A program made the position numbers and the translations under genes. Source: Actinobacteria bacterium UBA5176 (GTDB taxonomy: Bacteria; Actinomycetota; UBA4738). Taken from it: DNA of 7,880 nucleotides. The stretch's first letter is position 1; each line of letters opens with the position of its first letter. Under the pieces are notes generated by a model, which ran no database searches, was not told the origin of the DNA, and was given only the letters and a program-made list of their open reading frames with translations. The stretch is from NCBI GenBank assembly GCA_002413305.1, contig DHWS01000114.1, positions 1,712-9,591 of the forward strand. The letters are read 5' to 3'. Below, one piece after another: positions 1 through 6,307 of this stretch.

Positions 1-80
1 TGCCTGTCCGGCGAGGTGGCGGGTGGCCGGCTACGCATGACCGGGAGCTCCTGGCGGAGATGGATTCGATCGATCCGTAA
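1..80 (+). CDS. 3' end of a possible protein-coding gene, cut by the window edge
   Basis: The frame starting at base 3 is open from the window edge to a TAA at 78-80. It would encode about 25 C-terminal residues ending HDRELLAEMDSIDP. The ending is charged and helix-like, which looks protein-like, but 26 open codons in GC-rich DNA are weak evidence. No family can be named. The 127 bases from 81 to 207 show no gene and no clear terminator. The next gene runs in the same direction. Confidence 0.3.
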   Translation, partial: PVRRGGGWPATHDRELLAEMDSIDP

Positions 81-221
81 ACATCCGCCCTTCCCCGCTC
101 CTGTGTCGTGATGACGATGCCAAGACGGGGGCGATGACTGGGCAGGAGCAGTGGTCCTGGCAAAGGCCCAGCTCTCGCGGGCAGGTCGAAGTCCTGGAGT
201 ACGAGAAGGGGAGGTATCGGG

Positions 222-1355
222 ATGAGACGGGCATGGCAGCTCATCATTGCGGTCGCGGTCTCCGCTGGAATGGTGGCAGTGGGTTCTTCCGCGGGGGCGA
301 TCCCGGCCGCCGCCAACGGCAAGATAGCCTTCACCAGTCACGACGTGGAGGCAGATGCCCAGAGTTGCCTCACGGTCAACCCCGATGGAACCGGCCAGCA
401 CCACATCGGGACCGGGGATGTGGGCTGCCGGACCTGGTCGCCCGACAGCAGCAAGATCCTTGTCTCCGTCAACCCCGAAGGGAACGCTCGGCCTGCCATA
501 GCGAACCCCGACGGTTCGGACTTCACGGTGCTAGACGCGTACCCGAACCTGAACCAGACCTTGGCGTGCGGGTTCTGGTCCCCAGATGCCACCCGGTTCC
601 TGTGCCAGAGCGCTGAGGATGGGAATCCGGCCGACGACGGCATCTACACGCTTCGGTCCTCCGACGGAGGAGACCTCACACGGGTCACCGTGACCCCCGA
701 CGGCTTCGAGGACGCCGCGCTCGGCTACTCGCCGGACGGGTCGCGAATCCTGTTCAACCGCACCGATAGCAGCACCGACCTAGGCGACCTCTTCCTGGTG
801 AATCCCGACGGCACCGGTCTGCTGCAACTGAATCCTCCAGGGCTGACGATGCGCCACAACGATTGCTGCAATCCCGCCGCGAGCTGGTCGCCGGATGGGT
901 CTCAGATCGCGTTCGCCGCCTTCTGGAAGCCGAACGTCGGGGACGCGAGGAGGACCGCGCTCTACGTGGTGAACACCGACGGCACCGGCCTCATCGCGAT
1001 CACACCATTCGGCTTGGGGGCTCGCGATGGAGCCACCTGGTCACCGGATGGCCGGCTAATCGCATTCGATACCGTGTCCATCAGGGGCGGGAACCCCCAG
1101 ATCTGGGTCGTGCGCCCCGACGGAATCGGGCTCAGGGAACTCACGCAGCCCATCTATGGAGATGACTCATTCAATCCGGTGTGGTCGCCCGACAGCGCAA
1201 GGCTCGTGTTTCAGAGCTTCCATCCCGAGATCGATGGCGGCCAGGAGGACGTTTGGATCGTGAATGCCGACGGCACGGGCCTCTTCCAGCTCACGAACAC
1301 CCCCGAACCTCTCGAGGAGGGGGATCAGAGTTGGGGGTCGGCACCGCCTTCGTGA
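222..1355 (+). CDS. Secreted TolB-like / PD40 beta-propeller protein
   Basis: A 377-residue protein with an export signal: basic MRR, a hydrophobic stretch at about residues 6-26, and an Ala-Gly-Ala at 24-26 that would suit signal peptidase I. The rest is built from six repeats of the WD40-like PD40 type. W/Y-S-P-D motifs sit near residues 72, 119, 169, 222, 273 and 321, each linked to an N-x-D-G-T-G-like turn (near 53, 95, 194, 251, 299 and 348). This is the pattern of a six-bladed propeller as in the C-terminal domain of TolB. Paired cysteines (49/69, 116/128, 215/216) might form disulfides after export. It lacks the N-terminal TolB domain, and no Tol-Pal genes are next to it, so a specific TolB role is not supported. 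It is probably an extracytoplasmic binding or scaffold protein. The ATG at 222 has a good ribosome site (GGGGAGG at 208-214, spacing 7). It appears to be host chromosome outside the mobile element. Confidence 0.88.
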   Translation: MRRAWQLIIAVAVSAGMVAVGSSAGAIPAAANGKIAFTSHDVEADAQSCLTVNPDGTGQHHIGTGDVGCRTWSPDSSKILVSVNPEGNARPAIANPDGSDFTVLDAYPNLNQTLACGFWSPDATRFLCQSAEDGNPADDGIYTLRSSDGGDLTRVTVTPDGFEDAALGYSPDGSRILFNRTDSSTDLGDLFLVNPDGTGLLQLNPPGLTMRHNDCCNPAASWSPDGSQIAFAAFWKPNVGDARRTALYVVNTDGTGLIAITPFGLGARDGATWSPDGRLIAFDTVSIRGGNPQIWVVRPDGIGLRELTQPIYGDDSFNPVWSPDSARLVFQSFHPEIDGGQEDVWIVNADGTGLFQLTNTPEPLEEGDQSWGSAPPS

Positions 1356-1373
1356 TATCGAGAAGACTCGAGC

Positions 1374-1404
1374 GGTGGGCGGCATGCCGGACATGCCACC
1401 CATC
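1374..1404. terminator. Hairpin between convergent genes, possible bidirectional terminator
   Basis: An inverted repeat with arms at 1374-1386 and 1392-1404 encloses a five-base loop (CCGGA). The 13-bp stem has one C-A mismatch and one G-T pair. It sits 18 bases after the propeller gene's stop and between two converging genes, where a shared terminator is expected. There is no T-tract on either strand, so it is not a textbook intrinsic terminator. High-GC bacteria do use such hairpins. Confidence 0.4.
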
Positions 1405-1479
1405 GCGCACATCGCAGCATCGGCGCGAAGCGGTTGAGTCCCTCCGTCCGGGCCAGGGGAACGCGGCTAGTTGCCGGGA

Positions 1480-1887
1480 TCATCGCTGGCTCGCCGGCTC
1501 CTCCAAGACGGTCTTGATCCGGGCGAGCCTCTTGTACCACACCTGCTGACCCTTCCGGTTCAACAGCGGTGAGAACAGCTTCAGAGGGCCGATCGGCATT
1601 GAGTCTCCGGCGAAGGTGACGCTCGTTCCCGCCCCGGTACGGGCGAAGGTGAGACTGCACTTCGGCCGCATCGGCCCGATCCTCGATTCGAACTCGATCG
1701 CTTGGTCGGGGTCGATCTTGGTGAACCGAGTCACCGTCTCGCGTTGCTTGCCGAGCGAGTGTTGCCGAAATCGGAACGTGGTCCCGGCTCTCGTGGGCCC
1801 CGTCGGGTCTTTCACAAGGGACTCGACCGTGGGGTCCGTCCTCGGAACGTTCTTGGGGCCGTGTAGCATCTTCTCCGGCTCACCCAC
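1480..1887 (-). CDS. SRPBCC-fold (polyketide cyclase/START-like) protein, apparently short at the N-terminus
   Basis: A protein of about 135 residues (GTG at 1887) or 129 (ATG at 1869). It reads like the central and C-terminal part of an SRPBCC small-ligand-binding protein: DPTVESLVKDPTGPTRAGTTF, then beta strands ending TVTRFTKIDPDQAIEFES, a second sheet (LTFARTGAGTSVTFAGD) and a C-terminal helix (VWYKRLARIKTVLEE). Family members normally begin with a strand such as VSVEI-APPEKVW about 12-20 residues before the part seen here. Only a trace (GEPEKM, residues 2-7) remains before the tRNA gene, whose first base is immediately next to the GTG. No good Shine-Dalgarno site is possible upstream without lying inside the tRNA. 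It may therefore be a 5'-truncated pseudogene or a short variant. No ligand or catalytic residue can be assigned. It is convergent with the propeller gene. Confidence 0.62.
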   Translation of the reverse strand: MGEPEKMLHGPKNVPRTDPTVESLVKDPTGPTRAGTTFRFRQHSLGKQRETVTRFTKIDPDQAIEFESRIGPMRPKCSLTFARTGAGTSVTFAGDSMPIGPLKLFSPLLNRKGQQVWYKRLARIKTVLEEPASQR

Positions 1888-1958
1888 TGGCCCGTGGGGT
1901 AACGGTAGCCCGACTGACTCTGGATCAGTTAGTCCTGGTTCGAATCCAGGCGGGCCAG
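1888..1958 (+). tRNA. tRNA-Gln (anticodon CUG)
   Basis: A complete cloverleaf can be folded by hand. The acceptor stem is TGGCCCG (1888-1894) with CGGGCCA (1951-1957), discriminator G at 1958. The anticodon stem is ACTGA (1913-1917) with TCAGT (1925-1929) around the loop CTCTGGA, giving anticodon CTG at 1920-1922, which reads CAG. The T arm is CCTGG-TTCGAAT-CCAGG (1934-1950). The U1-A72 closing pair and G73 are usual for bacterial tRNA-Gln. CCA is not encoded. The promoter would overlap the start of the SRPBCC gene on the other strand; TAGCAT at 1864-1869 is a weak -10 candidate. The integrase gene ends 33 bases beyond the 3' end, so this tRNA is the likely integration target. Confidence 0.95.
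1934..1958 (+). other. Probable attL core within the tRNA-Gln 3' end
   Basis: Tyrosine recombinases of integrative elements commonly recombine at the T arm and acceptor end of a tRNA gene and rebuild the intact tRNA. Here the tRNA is intact, and the integrase gene begins 33 bases beyond it with its 3' end facing the tRNA. The crossover core should therefore lie in the T arm to the acceptor end. The exact limits are inferred. No second copy of this segment occurs in the window, so attR must lie beyond base 7880. Confidence 0.5.
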
Positions 1959-1979
1959 CTAAGAAACACGCAGGTCAGA

Positions 1980-2000
1980 GGCCGGATTCTTCACCCGGCC
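1980..2000. terminator. GC-rich hairpin across the integrase stop codon, weak terminator candidate
   Basis: GGCCGG (1980-1985) and CCGGCC (1995-2000) form a 6-bp perfect stem around the nine-base loop ATTCTTCAC, which contains the integrase stop. It lies between the converging integrase and tRNA genes. There is no T-tract, so a terminator role is only a possibility. Confidence 0.25.
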
Positions 2001-3139
2001 CGGGGCCCGGCGGGGTCCGTTCCGCTCTCCTTCCGCATTCCTTCCGCAGCCGGAGCGGAGAGGACGGCTTCCCGGGCCTCGTCCAGCCGGTCGGCGAGGC
2101 GTCGTGACGCTCCGGCGAAGATGTGTCCGTAGGTGTCCAGGGTCATCCCGATGCTGGCGTGGCCGAGGAGTGACTGGATCTCCTTCGCGTGGGCGCCGAC
2201 GCTCACCGAGAGAGCCGAGGCCGTGTGGCGAAGGTCATGTACCCGGGGCAGCGGCTCGGCGATGGTCGCCCGGACCAGCGCCGGGTGCCAGATCTTCCGG
2301 TTGAAGTTCGATTGCCGGATGGGCTCTCCTCGACCGTTCGTGAACAACAGTCCTGACGGTCCGGGCGGGAAGGCCTGCACGTGGCGGGCGAGTTCCTCGA
2401 TAACCGAGGCCGGGACATCCACGACGCGCGACTGCTTCGTCTTCGTCGGGCCGACCACGAGTTCGGTCCCAACCTCGCTGGACGCCCGCGTGATGCTGGC
2501 CGATCGTCGGAGGAAGTCCACGTCCGAAACGCGGAGGGCGGCGGCCTCGCCGATCCTGAGGCCGCAGTAGCCGAGAAGCAGGACGAGCGCCCGGTAGCGC
2601 TCGGAAACCGCGTCGGCGATCCGCTCAAGCTCCTCGATGGAGAGGACACGCTGTTCCTTGTCGGCTGGCCTTGGCACCTTCACGCCGTGCGTCGGGTTCC
2701 CAACGATGCGCCCGTCCAGTTCGGCCTTCGCCAAGACAGCGCGGAGCACCCGGTAGGCGCCGGCGATGGTGGGCTCCCCGACTCCACGCGTCCGGAGCTC
2801 CGAGAGGAAGGCCTCGACATCGAGGCGAGAGATCCTGCCGAGCCGCTTCGCGCCCAATGCCGGCAGGATGTAGCGGCGCGCCATCATCCCGTACCACTGG
2901 CGGGTCTTCGGTGCCAGGTGGGGCGAGGCCTCCAGAAAGACCGGCCAGAACGCGCCGAGCGGCATCCGGCCGAGCGACGGGTCCCGGTAGCTCCCCCGGG
3001 CCAGGTCGACCTCGATGCTCGACTTCCAGTCTCGCGCGTCCTCCTTGCGCCGGAACGTGCGGCTTCGTTCCCTGCCGTCCGGGTCGCGCCACACCACGTG
3101 ATAGCCGCGACCGTTCTTCGACTTCCGAATCCAGGCCAT
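1991..3139 (-). CDS. int: Tyrosine recombinase (site-specific integrase)
   Basis: A 382-residue phage-type integrase of usual length that would integrate and excise the element at the tRNA. The N-terminus (about 1-50: GRGYHVVWRDPDGRERSRTF, then KEDARDW) is the arm-type DNA-binding domain. Residues about 60-155 are the SAM-like core-binding domain. Residues about 165-355 are the catalytic domain, with all expected residues: Arg195 in GLRIGE, the beta-hairpin Lys (233 in PTKTKQSR), His301-x-x-Arg304 in HDLRHT, His327 in LLGHAS, and the nucleophile Tyr337 in DTYGH. A charged tail of about 30 residues follows. It appears intact and active. Its ATG shares one base with the stop of the upstream Cys-rich HTH gene (TGATG), so the two are probably co-transcribed and translationally coupled. 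No separate promoter is evident. Confidence 0.96.
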   Translation of the reverse strand: MAWIRKSKNGRGYHVVWRDPDGRERSRTFRRKEDARDWKSSIEVDLARGSYRDPSLGRMPLGAFWPVFLEASPHLAPKTRQWYGMMARRYILPALGAKRLGRISRLDVEAFLSELRTRGVGEPTIAGAYRVLRAVLAKAELDGRIVGNPTHGVKVPRPADKEQRVLSIEELERIADAVSERYRALVLLLGYCGLRIGEAAALRVSDVDFLRRSASITRASSEVGTELVVGPTKTKQSRVVDVPASVIEELARHVQAFPPGPSGLLFTNGRGEPIRQSNFNRKIWHPALVRATIAEPLPRVHDLRHTASALSVSVGAHAKEIQSLLGHASIGMTLDTYGHIFAGASRRLADRLDEAREAVLSAPAAEGMRKESGTDPAGPRAG

Positions 3140-3936
3140 CAGACTCCCCTCTCCGCTCGAAGCTTTCGCCTGTACTCACGCATGTAGGTCTTCCATCTGC
3201 TCCGGCATTCCGGACACATCGGTTCGCCGTCTCTCTGGTGTCGGTTCACTGCCGTAAGGGTCCCGTGCCGGATCTGTCCTCGCGGACGACCCTTGCCCGG
3301 ACCGGGCTCTCCCTCTCGCTTGCGGCGCGCCGACTCTCGCCGGTAGACGAGGCGGGCTTCCCGACATGGCCCACACGGAGTTTCGCCTCGCTGGACATGG
3401 CGAACATAGCCCGCGTAAGAGGGGTTGGAGCAGCCCCCCGGCTTGCGAGTAGGCGGACGCGGACGGGCCCATCGCTCGAACACGTTGTAAACGGTCCGGC
3501 GAGAGACGCCGGCTACCCTGGCTACGTCAACCTTGCGATAGTCCCCACCTAGCTGCTCGATCGTTGCCGCGATGAGGTCTTCCTCAACGCTAGCCCTTCT
3601 TGTGCGCGGGGACCCGCACCGCCGAAAGCATGGACCGCAGAGCTCGACGCCCGGCTTCGACACCCGATGCCCGCACCGGCCGTAGATGGCCCTCCACCGC
3701 TTAGGCTTCCCTGCCTGCCAGAGTGGGAGACACGCCGGGCAGTAGTGGTGCCGCGCCATCTTGATCCAGGACGCCGGCCGGTAGCCCGGCGGCATACCCC
3801 GCCAGCCCGGCAGGACCTCCCCACATCGGTCGCATCGCACCTGCGGCTCGCCGCGCCGTGCCCACGGGCGTGGCTTCCCGGCCTGGTCCGCGATGTAGTG
3901 GGCATGGGAGCAGTACAGGTTCCCGGGCCGGCTCAC
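3139..3936 (-). CDS. Cysteine-rich helix-turn-helix protein, likely element regulator, coupled to the integrase
   Basis: A 265-residue basic protein if read from the GTG at 3936, which has GGAAG just upstream on its strand. Cysteine pairs mark several zinc sites: C35xxC38, C66xxC69, C88 with C100xxC103 and C107, C169 with C188xxC191, and C241xxC244. Residues about 131-157 (DYRKVDVARVAGVSRRTVYN) form a helix-turn-helix. The two C-terminal units, about 169-205 and 223-260, look alike: GYVRHVQRGETPCGPC and AVNRHQRDGEPMCPEC, each followed by a Tyr/Arg-rich helix. From memory, short modules of this G-Y-x-R-H...GE-x-PC-x-x-C kind are common in actinophage proteins. The likely role is DNA binding, as transcription regulator or recombination directionality helper; neither is shown. 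The frame stays open to 4434, but that upstream part overlaps the divergent control region and the AlpA-like gene, so it is excluded. The start is the least certain point. Confidence 0.75.
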   Translation of the reverse strand: MSRPGNLYCSHAHYIADQAGKPRPWARRGEPQVRCDRCGEVLPGWRGMPPGYRPASWIKMARHHYCPACLPLWQAGKPKRWRAIYGRCGHRVSKPGVELCGPCFRRCGSPRTRRASVEEDLIAATIEQLGGDYRKVDVARVAGVSRRTVYNVFERWARPRPPTRKPGGCSNPSYAGYVRHVQRGETPCGPCREARLVYRRESARRKREGEPGPGKGRPRGQIRHGTLTAVNRHQRDGEPMCPECRSRWKTYMREYRRKLRAERGV

Positions 3937-4074
3937 GGGCTTCCGACCACCATCGGTGCCCTCAGTGCACCCGGACCAGCGGCACGACGGGAGGGAGCGC
4001 GTCCTGTGCAACTTATCGCTCTGAGTGTGCAACTTATCGTTCCTCGGTTGCCGTGCGTTGGACCTGCACCGAGC
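3937..4074. promoter_or_regulatory. Divergent control region between the leftward regulator/integrase and the rightward operon
   Basis: This 138-base stretch separates two divergent transcription units of the element, so it must hold promoters for both. It contains two 14-bp direct repeats (listed separately). I cannot pick out convincing -35/-10 pairs on either strand. In phage satellites the equivalent region carries the repressor operators that set the integrated or excised state. Confidence 0.55.
4005..4039 (+). repeat. Two 14-bp direct repeats with a 21-bp period, putative operator
   Basis: TGTGCAACTTATCG occurs exactly at 4005-4018 and again at 4026-4039. The start-to-start distance is 21 bp, two turns of B-DNA, so bound proteins would sit on the same face. 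The repeats lie in the divergent region 36 bases upstream of the AlpA-like start. The element's own HTH proteins, or the AlpA-like protein, are natural candidates to bind them. Binding is inferred. Confidence 0.75.
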
Positions 4075-4293
4075 ATGACAGGGATGGAACGGCATGCAAG
4101 GACCCCCGGAGACAACATCGAGCCCCTGTGGGATGTCCACGACTTCGCCCTGTTCCTCAATGCCTCCGTGAAGAGCGCTTACCGGATCATCGAATCGCCC
4201 GACGGCCCGCCAGTGATCCGGCTTGGTCCCCGCCGAGTGCGACTGAACCCGGCGCTGGTCCGTGAATGGATCGAAACGCGGCAGGAACGGTGA
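4075..4293 (+). CDS. AlpA/excisionase-like small HTH DNA-binding protein
   Basis: A 72-residue protein from ATG 4075 (another in-frame ATG at 4084; neither has a good ribosome site). Residues about 18-70 follow the MerR-like/HTH_17 excisionase pattern: LWDVHDFALFLNASVKSAYR (the HTH), then a wing PPVIRLGPRRVRL, then LNPALVREWIETR. Proteins of this type act as recombination directionality factors that bend DNA at att sites, or as activators like AlpA that control integrase expression. It is the first gene of the rightward operon and is divergent from the regulator and integrase genes, as in phage satellites. Its stop overlaps a GTG of the next frame (GTGA at 4290-4293). Confidence 0.82.
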   Translation: MTGMERHARTPGDNIEPLWDVHDFALFLNASVKSAYRIIESPDGPPVIRLGPRRVRLNPALVREWIETRQER

Positions 4294-4463
4294 AGGCCTC
4301 GCCCAGCTCCGGCAGCATGACCGTCGCCCTAGATGGTCGCGCCGCTCGCCGGCGAAAGTGGACCATCTGGGACCTCTGCCCCGCCGGCCGCGGTCGATTC
4401 GCCTGCCTCTGTTACAGCCGCGACCTCTGCCCAATCACTCTCCCCGAGAGGAGGGCGTCGTGA
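4290..4463 (+). CDS. Small Cys-containing ORF bridging the AlpA-like and replication genes
   Basis: A 57-residue frame from GTG 4290, or 48 residues from ATG 4317. It fills exactly the gap between its neighbours, overlapping each by a GTGA. The N-terminal half is basic (GRAARRRKW). The C-terminal half has four cysteines (C30, C39, C41, C47) in a spacing that could bind one zinc ion. No family is recognised. The ribosome sites are weak (AGGAA at 4283-4287 is too near the GTG), so translation would depend on coupling. Supporting evidence is the perfect fit at both ends and the Cys pattern. Against it stands its short length. Confidence 0.48.
   Translation: MKASPSSGSMTVALDGRAARRRKWTIWDLCPAGRGRFACLCYSRDLCPITLPERRAS
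4449..4454 (+). promoter_or_regulatory. Strong ribosome binding site that fixes the start of the replication gene
   Basis: AGGAGG lies five bases before the GTG at 4460, and just after that GTG the protein opens with a zinc ribbon (C7xxC10). The frame is open upstream to 4262 but has no comparable site and the extra residues look non-protein-like (Arg/Pro-rich). This sets the start at 4460. Confidence 0.75.
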
Positions 4464-6091
4464 AGGCCGGCGACCGCTGCCCGAACTGCGGGACAGGGAC
4501 GCTCCTCGAGTACCGCGGCGGGTTGGAGTGCGACGAATGCGGCGGGCACCCGCCGAAGGAGACGGCCGCACTCCGCGTCGTCAAGGACCTAGGTCTCCCG
4601 GACCAACTGGACGGGCCCGGGCGTCCGACCGACCGACTGGAGATCGACGCCGCGATCGGCGACCTGCTGGAGGCGTCCACGCTGGCCAAGTCCGCGTTGC
4701 AGCTGGCGAACCTGCCACCGCGGTACTTCTCCCACGGAGGTGGGCTGGCCCGGATCGAGGTGGACGACGAGGGTCGGCCGTTCACACGCCCGATGAACCC
4801 GGACCGTCTCCGCCACCACCTGGCCCGGGCCGCCTGGTACTACCGGAAGGACCCGGCCGGGAAGATCATCGAGGCCCGGCCGCCGATGGACGTGGTGCAC
4901 GACCTCCTGGCCTCCCCGGACAGGATGTGGCCCACCCTGCGGCGGATCATCGGAACCCCGGTGCTCGCCGCGGACGGGACCCTGTGCGAGACCGTCGGAT
5001 ACAACCCGTCGGCCATGGCATGGTTCCACCCGGACGGCCTGGCGGTCCCACCCGTGCCCCCAGAGCCGGACGAGTACGAGGTGGCGGCCGCCGCGGACCT
5101 GCTGCTGGAGGTGGTCAAGGACTTCCCGTTCGCCGAGGAGGCTGACCGGGCGCACGCGGTCGCCCTGATGCTGCAGCCGTTCGCCCGGGAGCTGATCGAC
5201 GGCCCGACCCCGATGTACCTGATCGAAAAGCCGACCCCGGGCACCGGCGCCACCTTGCTGGCCACGGCCGTGATGTGGCCCGCGCTAGGGCGAGAGGCGG
5301 CGACGTTCACCGAGGCGGGGAATGAGGAGGAATGGCGCAAGCGGATCACGTCCACCCTGCGCGGCGCACCGGAGGCCATCCTTATCGAGAACCTGCACGC
5401 CCGGGTGAACAGCGCTTCCCTGGCGGCGGTGCTGACGCTCCGGGAATGGGGGGACCGTTTGCTGGGCGTCAGCGAGATGCTGCGCCTTCCCGTTCGGTGC
5501 GCCTGGGTGGCCACCGCCAACAACCCGGAACTCAGCACCGAGATGGTCCGGCGATCGATCCGGATCCGGATGGACACCGGGTTGGAGGAGCCGTGGACCC
5601 GGGACCCGAGCTCGTTCACCCATCCGGACCTCCGTGGATGGCTGCGGGAGGAGCGGCCGGCCCTGGTCGGGGCGTGCCTGACCATCGTGCAGTCCTGGGT
5701 CCGGAGGGGGTCACCGTCGGGCACGCAGTCCTTGGGGATGTACGAGTCCTGGGCGAAGGTGATCGGCGGACTTCTCGGCGTGGTCGGGATGGGGGAGGCC
5801 TTCCTGTCCAACATGACCAGCTTCTACGAGTCGATGCTTACCGAAGACGAGGGCTTCGCCGCGATGGTCGAGGAGTGGGCGGCGAAGCTCGGCGAGCGGC
5901 CGGTTGGAGCGGCGCTTCTGTTCGACCTGGCGGTGGCCTCCGGCATCGACCTCGGGTCCGGATCGGAGCGGAGCCAGCAAACGGTGTTCGGGAACATCCT
6001 CCGCCGCCACCGCGACCGGCGGTTCGGGGACTGGTTCATCCGCCGGGCTGGCACACGATCCGGGGCGGTGCAGTGGAGGTTGCAGGCCTGA
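4460..6091 (+). CDS. Replication protein: N-terminal zinc ribbon plus AAA+/helicase-like ATPase with degenerate Walker A
   Basis: A 543-residue protein. Residues 7-27 form a zinc ribbon (C7xxC10, C24xxC27). About 50-195 is a domain typical of phage and plasmid primase-helicase proteins (LARIEVDDEGRPFTRPM, then helices). About 205-385 is the P-loop core: degenerate Walker A PTPGTGAT (258-265), hydrophobic Walker B AILIEN (306-311), sensor-1-like WVATANNPELS (349-359) and arginines 364/365 before an IRIRMD strand. The rest is helical. The organisation resembles replicative helicases of satellites and integrative elements. No primase active site is evident, so it may be helicase only. The Walker A lysine is replaced by Ala264 and the Walker B acidic residue is Glu310 rather than Asp, so ATP hydrolysis is uncertain. 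The iteron cluster directly behind supports a replication role. Exact family is not assigned. Confidence 0.8.
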   Translation: MKAGDRCPNCGTGTLLEYRGGLECDECGGHPPKETAALRVVKDLGLPDQLDGPGRPTDRLEIDAAIGDLLEASTLAKSALQLANLPPRYFSHGGGLARIEVDDEGRPFTRPMNPDRLRHHLARAAWYYRKDPAGKIIEARPPMDVVHDLLASPDRMWPTLRRIIGTPVLAADGTLCETVGYNPSAMAWFHPDGLAVPPVPPEPDEYEVAAAADLLLEVVKDFPFAEEADRAHAVALMLQPFARELIDGPTPMYLIEKPTPGTGATLLATAVMWPALGREAATFTEAGNEEEWRKRITSTLRGAPEAILIENLHARVNSASLAAVLTLREWGDRLLGVSEMLRLPVRCAWVATANNPELSTEMVRRSIRIRMDTGLEEPWTRDPSSFTHPDLRGWLREERPALVGACLTIVQSWVRRGSPSGTQSLGMYESWAKVIGGLLGVVGMGEAFLSNMTSFYESMLTEDEGFAAMVEEWAAKLGERPVGAALLFDLAVASGIDLGSGSERSQQTVFGNILRRHRDRRFGDWFIRRAGTRSGAVQWRLQA

Positions 6092-6158
6092 TGAGGCCCA
6101 CGGGAGTGACTAGTCAGCTATGCCGGGTGGGGGTTGCAGACCCGACGAGGTTCACGGG
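6075..6158 (+). repeat. Imperfect 30-bp direct repeat pair at the end of the replication gene
   Basis: Copies at 6075-6104 and 6129-6158, 54 bp apart, match at 24 of 30 positions by eye. Both contain GGTTGCAG near the start and end in CACGGG. The first spans the stop codon of the replication gene. The second contains the first GAGGTTCAC of the iteron cluster (6147-6155). Confidence 0.65.
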
Positions 6159-6278
6159 CGCCAGCCATCTTTTGATTGGCAGTAGAAGGTTCACCACGTT
6201 CACTGACCTGCGGTTTTACAACGCCGAGGTTCACCATCCCGGCCCGGCACCGTGAACCTCGTGAACCTCGTGAACCTT
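6147..6278. repeat. Iteron-like cluster of GAGGTTCAC and its inverse, candidate replication origin
   Basis: GAGGTTCAC occurs at 6147-6155 and 6226-6234, with the near copy AAGGTTCAC at 6186-6194 and a partial GTTCAC at 6199-6204. The inverse follows as a tandem array without spacers: GTGAACCTC at 6252-6260 and 6261-6269, then GTGAACCTT at 6270-6278. The segment 6166-6220 between the sets is noticeably richer in A+T than its surroundings, with a TTTT run in each half. Opposed iteron groups with an AT-rich segment, next to a replication gene, suggest an origin. An operator for the downstream genes is the alternative. Confidence 0.7.
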
Positions 6279-6294
6279 CTCCAGCCAACTCAAA

Positions 6295-6299
6295 GGAGG
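6295..6299 (+). promoter_or_regulatory. Ribosome binding site choosing the 6308 start
   Basis: GGAGG at 6295-6299, eight bases before ATG 6308, is the best site in this stretch. It sets the start of the hypothetical gene at 6308 although the frame is open back to 6176 through the repeat cluster. Confidence 0.75.
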
Positions 6300-6307
6300 G
6301 TGTCGGG

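Noticed and set aside
1888..1975. Leftward open frame running antisense through the tRNA, as missing N-terminus of the SRPBCC protein
   Set aside because: It has no ATG or GTG start, the tRNA is clearly intact, and the reading does not resemble the family's first strand.
2381..3552. Long rightward open frames over the integrase and regulator (2381-3187, 2671-3552)
   Set aside because: Low-complexity Arg/Pro/Ala composition from GC-rich antisense; the opposite strand encodes a complete integrase with all catalytic residues.
3940..4434. Upstream extension of the Cys-rich regulator's frame to an ATG at 4434
   Set aside because: The extra 166 residues are Arg-rich and antisense to the AlpA-like gene and to the operator repeats; the GTG at 3936 sits just before the first cysteine motif.
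4262..4459. Upstream extension of the replication gene to 4262
   Set aside because: The added residues look random (Arg/Pro-rich) and lack a ribosome site, while AGGAGG precedes the GTG at 4460.
4840..6255. Long frames overlapping the replication gene (4840-5814 minus, 5332-6255 plus)
   Set aside because: Shadow frames with Ser/Arg- or Gly/Arg-rich composition; the 4460-6091 frame has recognisable motifs throughout.
6252..6278. Possible CRISPR or microsatellite in the tandem GTGAACCTC array
   Set aside because: Nine-base units without spacers and with inverse copies nearby fit iterons, not CRISPR; no cas genes are present.
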